Positions 25,501 through 36,270 of a stretch of DNA of 64,000 nucleotides are shown in pieces (position 1 is the stretch's first letter; the number at the start of each line of letters is the position of its first letter). The DNA comes from Ciona intestinalis (Eukaryota; Chordata; Ascidiacea; Phlebobranchia; Cionidae). The notes beneath the pieces were generated by a model that saw only the letters and a list, made by a program, of their open reading frames with translations, was not told the origin of the DNA and searched no databases. A program made the position numbers and the translations under genes. The stretch spans positions 7,408,512 to 7,472,511 of the forward strand of contig NC_020166.2 of NCBI RefSeq assembly GCF_000224145.3. Direction: 5' to 3'.

Positions 25501-28500
25501 CTTTTTTATTTCTTCAATATGACTCAGGGTAATTCCTTGTTGTCGGGTGAAAAAGAGTCGAGTCATGGTGGGGAGACGAGTCACAAACGTAAACAACGAC
25601 ATGCAGATCGAAAAAGATTACGTCAGCTTAAAGAGGAAGAAAGGTAAAGATCGTTACATGAATTCAGGATTATGGAAAAGAGTGTTTTAATTTGACAACT
25701 AGACATAAAGCTAAACATATTTAAAATCTATATATGTGGCCAGTTAAAATGATAGTTGTTTGTATTTATATACTTACTGCAAAAAGCATTGTTCAGTTAA
25801 ATGACCACCAACAAGTCACAATGCAAGACTAAATAATTTTATTGAAATTGGTTTAAAGTTCTTGATAAATGTTTTTTTCTAATTTAGCTTTTTACATTGA
25901 ACTAAAAAAATGGAAGCAGATTTTAATGTGAATTATAGATGCAAAAGCCCCGCTTTTTTAATGAAGCTCTTTCCAACTACTTTTTATATTGTGTGTTTTT
26001 GACAATCATTTTGCTGTTGTTTTCCTTTTCTTTTTCAATGAGATAAACAAAAAAGCTATGTTATATTATGCATACCTAAAATTATTTAGGCATTTGAAAT
26101 TACTTTAAATGCATATGACACTTACTTTTAAAGGACGGAATCTCGCAAACGTAAAGTTTTGAAAATGACCGATCATAAGTACGTCGCCGTAGCAACCGAT
26201 GATGCGAGCGATGCAGATGATGATGAAACCGTTTCCTTGACGACCAACGTGAAGGATCTAGAGTTTAAAGTCCGACATGATCTCGATAAATTGTACAAGG
26301 TATATGATTGACATTTAAAATTTTTTAAAACTTTAACAAGTTGTATAAAGTAGGTGATTGACATAACAGTTAAATAAAAGTATTAAAATAATGAGTGTTT
26401 ACGGTTCATAAGACACTTGTGTTTTAATTTAGCTTTCCGATGTTTAATGCTGTGCATATGGTAATTAGACTAAGCATATGCATCAAACTTTGAAAAATGC
26501 ACGGTAGACTGGAATATTTGGACTTGCATTGGATACAAATCTGATACAAATTTAACTTATTGGTTCTAATGTTTTAAGATTTATGCAGAAATGCAGAAAA
26601 ACTAATTTATGCAGAAAATTCCAAGGTGAGCATATCTACCTTGCCACCCCAGGTTAGGCGCCTATAGGACCAAGATACATTTGTGGTTAACTGTATAATT
26701 CTGCTTGTATAATTTAATAATGTATTGTATTTGACCCAGGCATCCAGTGAGGAGCGTAACTTTACTCTTAAAGATGTCATCTTGTTGAAAGTTATTCTAT
26801 GTTCTGGTCTCTATCCCCAGCTAGCGTTTCCTGATAATTGTAATTCCTACACAGCAGATTCAGATCAAGTATGTACATGTATTAAATATTTGTAATTAAC
26901 TAAGTCGTTATTAGCATTTAAACCATTAAATCTTGATTTGGAATGACATTTAATATTAACAGACAAATAGGTAATAAAAACAATCTTTTTTTTAACGATC
27001 ATTTTTTAACATCAATTTTTTAACAAATTTTTTTTTTCAGGTTTTCCACACAAAGAACAAACTTTTTGTTGTTCTTCACCCGAACAGTTACTTCGCGAAT
27101 CACCCGGATATCCTTGAACCTGTTGGTAAGGATGATGACATCACAGAGGGCAAATCATCACAAAGGGGATTGTTAAGTCACAAACATCAGCTCTTGTCAT
27201 ATGTGTCACTGCTAGAAACAACCAAACCTTATTTAGTTAACACTATGAGGGTAATTACAAAGTTTTCATGAATAAATATTTGGTCCTGAATTTTTAGTTG
27301 TTCATATTACTTTAATGGGACGATTTTTCTTGCTATGTTGGTAAATCCTGTTTTAATAAAATTATAACCCCATGATATTATACATCTTCTATTGAATTAA
27401 AGGGATTAAAAAGAAAAAAATCTCAAGACCAAATCTTTTGTTTCCTATGCATCGTTCTCCATATATTAAATTATTTAAAAATGTGGAAAAGGTAAAAGAA
27501 TTTTTTTTTTTTAAACTATCTCTTAGGCCAATTTTTTTGTAATGCCCAGACTTTAGCCTCTTATGAACACTATTTAAAAAAACTAAAAGAAAATGTTTTC
27601 TCCAGGTTCCTACCCTTCAGACTCTTCTTCTATTCTCACAATCATTGGACACAGATGGCGGATGTAAAAGGATAATTGTTGACGAATGGATTGAAATTTG
27701 CATCTCTGATGCCACACAAAGTCAAGGCATTGTCGCATCATGTTTACAACTTCGTACTGCTTGGAACCAACTTTTAAAGTTAAGAATTAACGCTTCAAAG
27801 AAAGAAGGTTTAAAAATTATATTGTAACTTAATAATTTCACAAATGACATCGCCAAAACGAGTGTCAAGCCACACTAAGGCCCCCAAATAAAGTAGTACT
27901 GCTACGAAAAATAAAGAAAAACAAAAATTGTATATTAAATTCTTGCCCAACTAAGCTAAAACCAATATAAAGGTCTGTCAACCCACAAAAACCTGGAACT
28001 CTTATGTGTTAGTTGGTTGGGACACCCAAGTTTAACCAGGTTTATGAATCTGAGTCAGTTACAACACATTTTTTTTCTCCCAGGCTTGGGTTCCACTCGT
28101 TCAACTCGAAACCTTCAAAAATTTCTTGGAATAAAACTTCCTGAATTTCTCGATTCCAAAGTTGAATACAAAGTACGAAGAATAACCGCTGCAGATAAAA
28201 AGAAACTTTATGTCGGACCCAACATCAATTCTGAGTACAGTGATGAAGGTGAGCCCAAGTTTTTTCCAAATTGTTAAAATACTTACATTTGTTGTCCTGC
28301 AGAAATCGCAGATTCTGATTAGTTTTTATATTGTATTGCATAACAGGTCCATTTCTTACATCAGAAAATTTGATGCGTTTTTATAATGTAACACATAACA
28401 CGCAATTTCTTACCTTGCAGAAATCGGAAATTTTGCTGTAAAATTATCCCAAGCTGTGCCTCACCCTTCTAAAGGAGGCATCCAGTTATCTCCATTCCTG

Positions 28501-29287
28501 ACATATAACTGCTTGAGTGATGGCATGAACATGGGTGGGGATTACTTGCGAGAATTCTGGACATGCCCCAACTGTAATGTGAAGCTTCCTCTTACAGTAT
28601 CAGAGCGGTTACGCCATCAAGCTGTTTGCACTGGAGAAGAAAATACAGAGGTAACTACAAGTTATGGTGTATTCACAATGGGAGTTCTTACCTTTTTTTC
28701 TCAATGGCCAATTACTTTTTCAACTTTCCGTTCTTTTGACCCAAACTCATGATCTAATTACAGGTTAAACAAACTAGATTCGACTATCTTTAATTTCATT
28801 AGTGAGAATTTTGTACATGTTAAAAATCTTTGTTGTAGTATCTTTGCATTAAAATTTGTGATTGTATGTTGTTTAAAATACTATCTTTCTAACCAGCAAT
28901 AATATAACAGTCAACACACCTAAACGTAAAAGGGTTCAGGTCTGAATAAAGAAACTGATTTATATGGGATGTTTTTTCAACATTAAAACAAATTATTTGT
29001 ATTACAATACTACAAATATTTTTAACTATATCTTACCAACACAAAATTTCTTATTATTATCGACATATTTACATTATAACATGGTTGACGAATGACGATT
29101 GATATTTTGGCATTGTAAAATAAATTGAATTAATTTTCAGGCTGACTGTGCCAGCACTTCACAGAATGAAGGAAGTACAGCAATACCTTCACTACAGAAG
29201 GACTACCACTGCACTGTTTGCAATGAAATGTTCAAATTTTCTGCCGTTGAAATCTTAAAACACAAACGTTCACATGCAAAACAATAG
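19579..29287 (+). CDS. DHX34: DHX34, DEAH-family RNA helicase
   Basis: Twenty-two exons: 19579-19623, 20032-20180, 20481-20558, 20762-20960, 21184-21368, 21681-21798, 22205-22408, 22660-22785, 22901-23005, 23231-23426, 23558-23682, 23919-24093, 24578-24771, 25219-25332, 25528-25643, 26134-26299, 26740-26868, 27041-27250, 27606-27807, 28084-28248, 28421-28650, 29141-29287. They total 1125 codons, close to vertebrate DHX34. Visible motifs: Walker [25 protein letters not shown] (motif II), SAT (motif III), [13 protein letters not shown] and [11 protein letters not shown] (motif VI), then the HA2/OB region. The C-terminus has [13 protein letters not shown] and a final C2H2-type CTVCNEMF...HKRSH. 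DHX34 couples ATP hydrolysis to remodelling of mRNPs in nonsense-mediated decay and also contacts splicing factors (family knowledge). [17 protein letters not shown] stretch may be a nuclear signal. All phases close. The stop lies 6 bp from the convergent CCDC51 stop. Confidence 0.95.
21455..21550 (-). mobile_element. SINE-like repeat fragment in DHX34 intron
   Basis: TTCTGTATGGCTGATAG, ACAACCCATAGGTAACCACT and GGGTTGAACCATTACAAC match the reverse-oriented body of the SINE-like family also seen at 29735, 34645 and 58790. Confidence 0.5.
23735..23840 (+). mobile_element. SINE-like repeat, 5' part, in DHX34 intron
   Basis: GCACAGTGGTTGGCCTGCGT resembles a tRNA-like head. It is followed by AAGGCACTTAACAACAATTG, CTCCAACCCATTGAACCC and a CAGCCATGTATTAC block shared with the other copies. 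It ends in an A-rich run. Confidence 0.6.
24400..24560 (+). mobile_element. SINE-like repeat, internally deleted, in DHX34 intron
   Basis: The head ATGGCACTGTGGTTACTCTG jumps directly to the tail block GGTAATTGGGCATGAGGAAA, ...CATCTGTGTTTTAACAG... and ends CAAGTAACTTTACATT. Confidence 0.6.
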
Positions 29288-29293
29288 CGATTG

Positions 29294-32200
29294 TTACACC
29301 GTTATTATGTAATACACAGCTGTTATGATTGCCCCCCATAAAACAGCAGTGACGGGACTCGACAACCCAAATTGACTAGAATCAGCATTAGGTAGATTGT
29401 CAACTTTTGCTTGAGTTATCTCAGTCTTAGACTCTTGATCATTACTGCTCTTTTGGACCAAATGTTCAGATTTTGTTTCCTTTCCTAAAAGTTCTTCCAA
29501 ACGCTCAAGTTTTTGGTTAAGTTCTGATAATGTTTTAGTAACAGTAGTGGAAGTTGTAGTAGGAGAAGTCTGGTGTTGCAGTCGTACACTGATACTGTTG
29601 CAAAGAGCTTTTAACTCCTTTAATTGAACATCAAACTGCCGGAACACCTGTGTAAGATGAGGGCAATTAGTCAGTGTGTAAAATAAGTTGAATTTGTAAC
29701 AGAAAAAATTGAATGTAACTTATCTATCCACGCATGGCGGATCAATGACAGTTGTTTTGCCTACTAAATTACTACATATGTAATTTATAAGAAAAAAATA
29801 AAATACTACCTTTGTAACTTTGTGAGTAATTATTTTATGCAGATTGTTTTTTATAAGGTATGGCTGACAATCTAGACAGACCCAAAAGGCACCACTGGGT
29901 TGGAGCATTTTCGGTTAAATTTTTGCTCAATGACATAACCCCACATCGGTGGCAGCAAGGAGCTACAAAAAATTGTAACTCTGGGCTACAGGTAGGGGCA
30001 CCAACCATTGGCCCTGCTGGGAATGTTTGACTAAATGTTGACAATTTGCTTAGTTTAGTATCATTTGACTATAAGTTATAACTTATTTGTACATGCTCTG
30101 ATAACTCACTCAACATAAGCTCTTACTGCTTGAATTTACGTAAAGCTCCACCACATTTTAAATCTGCATAAAATAAAACATATGCATACCATTGTGTTGC
30201 CTTCTGTTTCATTCTCCTCAGGTGGGTTATCCAGCAAACCACGAACAAGACATGCTTGTAGTTGAGATACAGAATCCTTTATATCTTCATATCTTTCGTG
30301 AACAAAAGGCAGCACCTAAACATAAGAGATATCATTATTGTTCAGACTTTTTACTTTAAAACCAGCACAGTGGTTAGCTGGCCAGACACAAGTGGTTACC
30401 GGTTCAAGACTTATTTGCTGTACCATTGTGGGCATATAGACATTTAACAACAATTAATTAAAACTCGTTGTTTCTTTTCGGTTGTCTAAATAGGCAGTCA
30501 TACATTAAAAAAATTAAAATATTTAGATAAAATTGAAACTGATAAAGAAAGTCACAAATCTTAAAACTCGTACGTGGGAATGAGGTGTAAGAAACAGTAC
30601 ACACAAATTATATTGACTGTCGTTGCCTCATCACACAAGGATAAAACAAGTTACATTCATTTATTAAGTAGCAGGACAAACAAGATACCAAGCGTGTAAC
30701 GAACCCTTAGACCAGCATGCATTGAATAAAGCCTTAATATATCATGTACATAAAACATACAGTAAACAAATGCAATTATTAGTTTGTTTTTAAATGTTTT
30801 CTCAATTACATTTAATTTATGCCAAATGTATTTTATTTCATTCAAACTAAGTCATTTTTGTCAATCATTCAAAAAATTGTTCTTAACAAAAAGGTAAAAA
30901 TTTCAAAAAAACATTGAGTTAAAAACTCATTAGAATATTTGTAACCTTAGCTATATCTTCTTGAATATCCTTGCTGTGGTCGTGCTCAACGATCATGTGA
31001 CGTAAATCATTCGTTCGAACTCTGTTAATATAACTTCCTCCAATCATACCTGTGTGGTAAGATTTGTGTGAAAGCAGAACAGAAAGATATCCCTACTAGC
31101 AACTACCATAGCAATTTTTTCTAGCAACTATTATAGCAGTCTCTTGTACCATTTTTTAGAAAGCTCGGTGCGTTGCTTGCTAACATAGTTGCGCCGTAAA
31201 ATCTCTGTTGTACAGGGGATCAGAACCCAGAAGTCAATTTCAATAAACATAATGACAACACTATTTGAGAATACGATAAAAGTATGATTAATTAGGTTTA
31301 AATTTAATTGTATTTTTATAAAAATCTGTATGGTGTGCGACTTTTCGGACCACTTTGTCCTTGTATATAACAATTAGGGGCAACACTCAACATATATAAT
31401 TTTTAATTGACTTTATTTTTCACACTTTTAATTCATATCGTGTTTCAACAACTGTTGTTTTGCCGTTAATGACCTTTTATTTTTTCATTATTTACATAAC
31501 ACAACCTTTGCCATCATTTTTGAAGAGATAAATAAAACTATTTATATTATATATGTTATGTAACAAAACCAGAGATAATGTACCAAGAATTGTTCCTATG
31601 ATTGAACCAATCAGAGACCAGTTCTTTGTTTGCTCCACTCGTGCTCTTTCTTTCTCGTAACTGTTCCGCATCGCTGCAGATAACTTTTGGAAGGAATCTC
31701 GTTCATTCTCTTCTGCGTTCTCCAGTGTCAGTTTCATTCTACAGATAATATGAAGTAAAATTTAGGGATTTAGAAACAAACATATACTGTTTGAGGAATT
31801 TATAACAAAATAGCACAAATTACCATTTAGACTTTAATTTTTTACATGTCGAAATTTTTTTTGGACAATTTTTTACATGTCTCAAAATGTACACTTTTTA
31901 TCAGGTAAGTTTTAAACTATTATATATAATAATCCAGATAAGGCATAAAGTTAAACACACCCTTCTTCTTTTGTAACCAGCTCATGTTGTTCATTTGCCA
32001 GTTGTGGATACAATGGATTGGAATAATTGACGTGGCTTAATCTTTCCCTCACATGTTTTAACTGATCACGAATTGCTAAAACTTCACGAACTGCTCTTCT
32101 CTCTTCTGCTCTTGCTTGCAAAAAGTGCTCTTCCCGCTAAAAAATATTATTTTTTGTTTAGTCATTATAGATACGATGGAAACACATTGTGATTAATTAC

Positions 32201-32887
32201 TATATATATATATATATATATATGTTTTCATCAGTTGCTTTGTTGCTAATTTCCATTTGTTTAATAACGGAGAAGTGTTTTGATTAGTTGAGTTAGGTTT
32301 TAGTAAAAAATCCTCCAGTAGGTTGCACATTAGGTTGTTGGGAAGTGTTAAAGGTTGGTAGTTAATGGTTATTAGTTAGGGAAGGGAGTGGGGTTAGTGG
32401 TTACAATGTTATAAGTTAGTAGTTGGATGTTATGTGTTTATGAGATAACATAGGGGAGGATTCTTCACTACTAGAGTGAAATACTTTGCTGTAGTAAATC
32501 GATATTGGGGTATTAAGCAACAAATTATATTAAGTAGTTTTTATTCCCGCATACATAACGTACCTTTTGCACTTGATTTTGTGCATTCTGAACGTCTGTT
32601 AAGCCGATAAACTGCTCGTATTTTTGGTAGAAATGATTCCACTGTTTCGAAATGCCAGATATTGTTTGTTTGGTTTTATCCAAAGAGATGGTTTTAATCT
32701 CTTTGGTTTTATCACTTGCAGCGTCCATGAAATGAACGCATGGTATAATACGACACGAAACCATTGTATTGGTTTTGAGTTTCATTTCGTACAACTTGGC
32801 ACACCGTGATGGCTTCGTGTAACTTTGGCATGTCGTTTTTGATAGAATAGATAACTTTCCGGTAAAAGTTTTATTCATCATAAACAA
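29294..32887 (-). CDS. CCDC51: CCDC51 homologue, mitochondrial inner-membrane protein (MITOK)
   Basis: Six exons in transcript order: 32887-32564, 32136-31961, 31738-31584, 31049-30946, 30315-30190, 29647-29294. They give 412 aa, almost the same as human CCDC51. Phases close throughout. The N-terminus (MFMMNKTFTGKLSILSK...) is basic and hydroxylated, like a mitochondrial presequence. Then come WNHFYQKYEQFIGLTDVQNA and a long coiled coil (REEHFLQARAEERRAV onward). The family signature follows: RVEQTKNWSLIGSIIGTILG, then SYINRVR after the exon junction, which is the first TM segment. A second coiled coil and a C-terminal hydrophobic anchor (FGLSSPVTAVLWGAIITAVY) end the protein. In mammals CCDC51 is the pore subunit of the ATP-sensitive mitochondrial K+ channel with ABCB8. 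That function here is inferred by homology. Introns contain SINE-like copies and a TA microsatellite. Confidence 0.93.
29735..30000 (-). mobile_element. SINE-like repeat in CCDC51 intron, reverse copy
   Basis: GGTATGGCTGACAATCTAGA, GGCACCACTGGGTTGGAGCA and a following ATTTTTGCTCAATGACATAA correspond to the reverse of the shared family body. The far end is diverged. Confidence 0.5.
30362..30660 (+). mobile_element. Full-length-looking tRNA-derived SINE in CCDC51 intron
   Basis: The head carries an A-box-like TGGTTAGCTGG (in CACAGTGGTTAGCTGGCC) and a B-box-like GGTTCAAGACT about 40 bp apart, as in tRNA-derived RNA polymerase III promoters. Downstream are the family body (TTAACAACAATTAATTA, GCAGTCATACATT) and the tail (GTGGGAATGAGGTGTAAGAA ... 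AACAAGTTACATTCATT). It is antisense to the host gene. Confidence 0.65.
32199..32223. repeat. TA microsatellite in CCDC51 intron 1
   Basis: Uninterrupted TA dinucleotides over about 25 bases. Confidence 0.95.
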
Positions 32888-34580
32888 ATCACTGACAAAC
32901 TTCTGGAAAGCTCCCTTGGGGGGAATTACCCTGTCGTGACGTCACACACAAACTTTTTTCTTTTTTTATAATATATCTATTTTCCCATTTCCCCCTCAGA
33001 TGTATTTCATTTAAAAAAACAGTTTTTTTACGACGTTTATTAGTAGTAGCGGTCGGTATTGGTGTTATAATAGTGGTCGGCTTTGCTGTTATAAAATATG
33101 AATTCCCGTCGATAGCCTCCAAGAGGACGACGAAGAGTTTGACGACAAGCACTGACGACAAGCACTGACGAAGAGTTCAAGCACTGACATATTTAACTGC
33201 AAAAAAACAAACATTAGTCACAGCGCACAAGTAAGACAAACTAAGCATTCACTTTTGTTGTAAGCTCAAATTTCGTGATACACGCATGACCTACTCAATA
33301 TGTTGAATTCATATTTTTAAGTTCATAATTTTAAATGAAATGCCTTGTGTAAAATAAAAACAGGACCAAAATACCTTCATAGTTTATGTGGCTGGCGTTG
33401 GTGGAAAGCTACTACGGTAAGACAAGCCCCAGCCAATGGTAGTGGGTTTCTACTAATTTCACCATTATATGTCTGACGGCAAGGAGTCAAACCAACAGCA
33501 GCTCCGCATATCCCAATCGGGATACTTTCGTCGTATCTTCCACAGAAAATAATAACGCCCGAATGTTATACGCACCGCATCGACCTTTATAAAATCGCGT
33601 CAGGTTGTTAAGAATCGCATTGACAGTGACCTAAATACGCGCATGGGGCCCCATAAAAAATTGCGAAACGCATGCGTAAAACAAACCGCATTGTGACGTC
33701 ATAAAAGCGAGTGTGGAGGAGCGATGACCTAACTATGACGTAACAATATTAGCGAAAACGACGCGATATAATGATGCGAGGTTATTCAAAGCGATAGTAG
33801 CGATTGCGACGTAAATTCAATTGACTTGTATTATGACGTAACAAAGAACCGTCGGGCGAAAGAAATGAGTTAAAGATAAAGTAAGATTAAGTTTCAACAT
33901 CAGACACAATGTTAATAATAACAATAGTTTAATAATATAACAATACTGAATGGTAATATTTGGGTATAACTTACAATAGTTTAAACTTATTATTACTAAT
34001 CTTAGACTCTTGAAATACAATCCATATTATGGCTGCAGAACCAACTTAAACCAACCATCAACGTATACAAGTCGTATAGTGTAATTGCCACGCATTGGAA
34101 GGCGAGTGTTTTGTAAGCGAGAACTGCGAGCCAATCAACCAAAAGCGGGGAGGGGCAATCAATTTGGAAAATGTTAAACCCACCAAAGCTTATGCATTGA
34201 ATGGACACAGTGAAAACCATAGGTTATAACATAATATAACACTAATGTAATGAAATAATACTTGACTCAAGTCATCCTATAAGACTTGTTGAAGCCTTCC
34301 AATTTTTAACCTGGTGTGGAACCAACTTCATCTGAACTGAAGCATAGTTGGCTTTATAGAAGAGGCGTTTTATGGCGCCAATCACGTGGCAAATCTGACT
34401 AGTCGGCTTTAAGGATTGAATAGCAGGCTGTTTGTTCACCATTGTGACATAATTAGAAAAGTTCACATTGATTCGTGATCTTGGATGACCGTATAAACCA
34501 GTTACTTATACCTTTGGTAAGTTATACATATCTATAAAATTTCTTAGATACCTAAAATGTTTTATTCTGATTGATTATCC
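32888..34580. other. Shared promoter interval between CCDC51 and COG4
   Basis: The two genes diverge from here. Perfect CRE palindromes TGACGTCA lie at 32937-32944, about 50 bp upstream of the CCDC51 start codon, and at 33694-33701. Near 33140-33185 there is a short tandem GACGACAAGCACT / GACGAAGAGTTCAAGCACT motif. No supported gene was seen. A bidirectional promoter is likely but inferred. Confidence 0.5.
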
Positions 34581-35184
34581 CGGAGTTTAATCAATTATGA
34601 TTCGAATGGAAAGCGAGGTAAGAAACCATGTATTATCTTTGTTTCATCCCCGTACCCTCTTACGAGTTACCATTTCTGTAACTAAAAGTGGTGATTGTAT
34701 TTTCTGTATGTATGATAATTAAGACAATCCATATAAGTGACCACTGGGTTTGGGTAATTGCCATGGCGCCTTCGGAATTGCCGGTAAGTGTCTTGCCCTC
34801 CTAACTTTGGTCTTGCCCAATCCCAAAGACACATGCGCCCGCAATAACAGCAGTAGTGAGTTGAAATATTAACCCATGGGTCTTTAGAAGAAGGCGCGGC
34901 AAACACTTAGCCAAGGCGCCGATGTTTTTACCTGCAGTACCCATAAAATAACTATGTGCGATTTTGGATTGGCAAACATTTATGTCGTTTCTATGTTTAA
35001 CTGGTGATTCCCCTAGTTAGACGAAACTCAGAAACCAACGTAAATGTAAAATGATGCAGACCGTAAACAAGTAAAAAATAGAATCATTTCTAAGTTGCAG
35101 GCATATAAATTACATAATACATGCAAGTTCTTGCTAAACATGTGTTTTTTATTTAATCTGTATTTTTCAGTGCGTTAACAATTG
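34188..35184 (+). repeat. ~1 kb direct duplication, upstream copy
   Basis: This segment is almost identical to 35235-36216 and is separated from it by exactly 50 N. Both begin GCTTATGCATTGAATGGACA and end CAGTGCGTTAACAATTG. A few substitutions and small indels separate them (for example ATTAACCC near 34868 is absent from the second copy). It holds a copy of the putative COG4 5'UTR exon end (donor at 34618). Confidence 0.95.
34645..34860 (-). mobile_element. SINE-like repeat in upstream duplicate copy
   Basis: TCTTACGAGTTACCATTTCT, GACCACTGGGTTTGGGTAAT, GCCGGTAAGTGTCTTGCC read as the reverse of the family body. The same element recurs at about 35690-35900 in the other duplicate. Confidence 0.5.
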
Positions 35185-35234
35185 NNNNNNNNNNNNNNNN
35201 NNNNNNNNNNNNNNNNNNNNNNNNNNNNNNNNNN
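35185..35234. other. Assembly gap (50 N)
   Basis: Fixed-length run of N between the two near-identical ~1 kb copies. Confidence 1.
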
Positions 35235-36216
35235 GCTTATGCATTGAATGGACACAGTGAAAACCTTAGGTTATAACATAATATAACACTAATGTAATGA
35301 AATAATACTTGACTCAAGTCATCCTATAAGACTTGTTGAAGCCTTCCAATTTTTAACCTGGTGTGGAACCAACTTCATCTGAACTGAAGCATAGTTGGCT
35401 TTATAGAAGAGGCGTTTTATGGCGCCAATCACGTGGCAAATCTGACTAGTCGGCTTTAAGGATTGAATAGCAGGCTGTTTGTTCACCATTGTGACATAAT
35501 TAGAAAAGTTCACATTGATTCGTGATCTTGGATGACCGTATAAACCAGTTACTTATACCTTTGGTAAGTTATACATATCTATAAAATTTCTTAGATACCT
35601 AAAATGTTTTATTCTGATTGATTATCCCGGAGTTTAATCAATTATGATTCGAATGGAAAGCGAGGTAAGAAACCATGTATTATCTTTGTTTCATCCCCGT
35701 ACCCGCTTACGAGTTACCATTTCTGTAATTAAAAGTGGTGATTGTATTTTCTGTCTGTATGGTAATTAAGACAACCCATAAAAGTGACCACTGGGTTTGG
35801 GTAATTGCCATGACGCCTTCGGAATTGCCGGTAAGTGTCTTGCCCAACGTCGTCTTGCCCAATCCTAAAGACACATGCGCCCGCAATAACAGCAGTAGTG
35901 AGTTGAATGGGTCTTTAGAAAAAGGCGCGGCAAACACTGAGCCAAGGCGCCGATGTTTTTACCTGCAGTACCTATAAAATAACGATGTGTGATTTTGGAT
36001 TGGCAAACATTTATGTCGTTTCTATGTTTAACTGGTGATTCCCCTAGTTAGACGAAATCTTAGAAACCAACGTAAATGTAAAATGATGCAGACCGTAAAC
36101 AAGTAAAAAATAGAATCATTTCTAAGTTGCAGGCATATAAATTACATAATACATGCAAGTTCTTGCTATACATGTGTTTTTTATTTAATCTGTATTTTTC
36201 AGTGCGTTAACAATTG
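35235..36216 (+). repeat. ~1 kb direct duplication, downstream copy
   Basis: Second copy of 34188-35184, directly joined to the COG4 reading frame. It probably represents the true 5' flank of COG4. It contains the donor at 35665 (AAAGCGAG|GTAAGA) and the acceptor ending at 36202 (TCTGTATTTTTCAG). Confidence 0.95.
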
Positions 36217-36222
36217 TGCCTA
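35630..36222 (+). promoter_or_regulatory. Putative COG4 5'UTR intron and upstream ORF
   Basis: A consensus donor (GCGAG|GTAAGA, 35665) and a pyrimidine-rich acceptor (TTTTTCAG at 36202) define a 538-bp 5'UTR intron. Splicing would join ATGATTCGAATGGAAAGCGAG, read across its 21 bases, to TGCGTTAACAATTGTGCC and a TAA. That makes a short upstream ORF of 13 codons, ending about 50 nt before the COG4 ATG. It is inferred from signals only. Confidence 0.5.
35690..35905 (-). mobile_element. SINE-like repeat in downstream duplicate copy
   Basis: Same element as at 34645 (CGCTTACGAGTTACCATTTC, GACCACTGGGTTTGGGTAAT, GCCGGTAAGTGTCTTGCC). It lies in the putative COG4 5'UTR intron. Confidence 0.5.
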
Positions 36223-36270
36223 AAACTGAATGAAGTTTTAAGAACCTTCTTTCTTCTTATCCCTTGAACT

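Noticed and set aside
32889-33161. 90-codon minus-strand frame directly upstream of CCDC51
   Set aside because: It ends just before the CCDC51 ATG, has a low-complexity composition and includes a short tandem DNA motif. More likely promoter or leader sequence.
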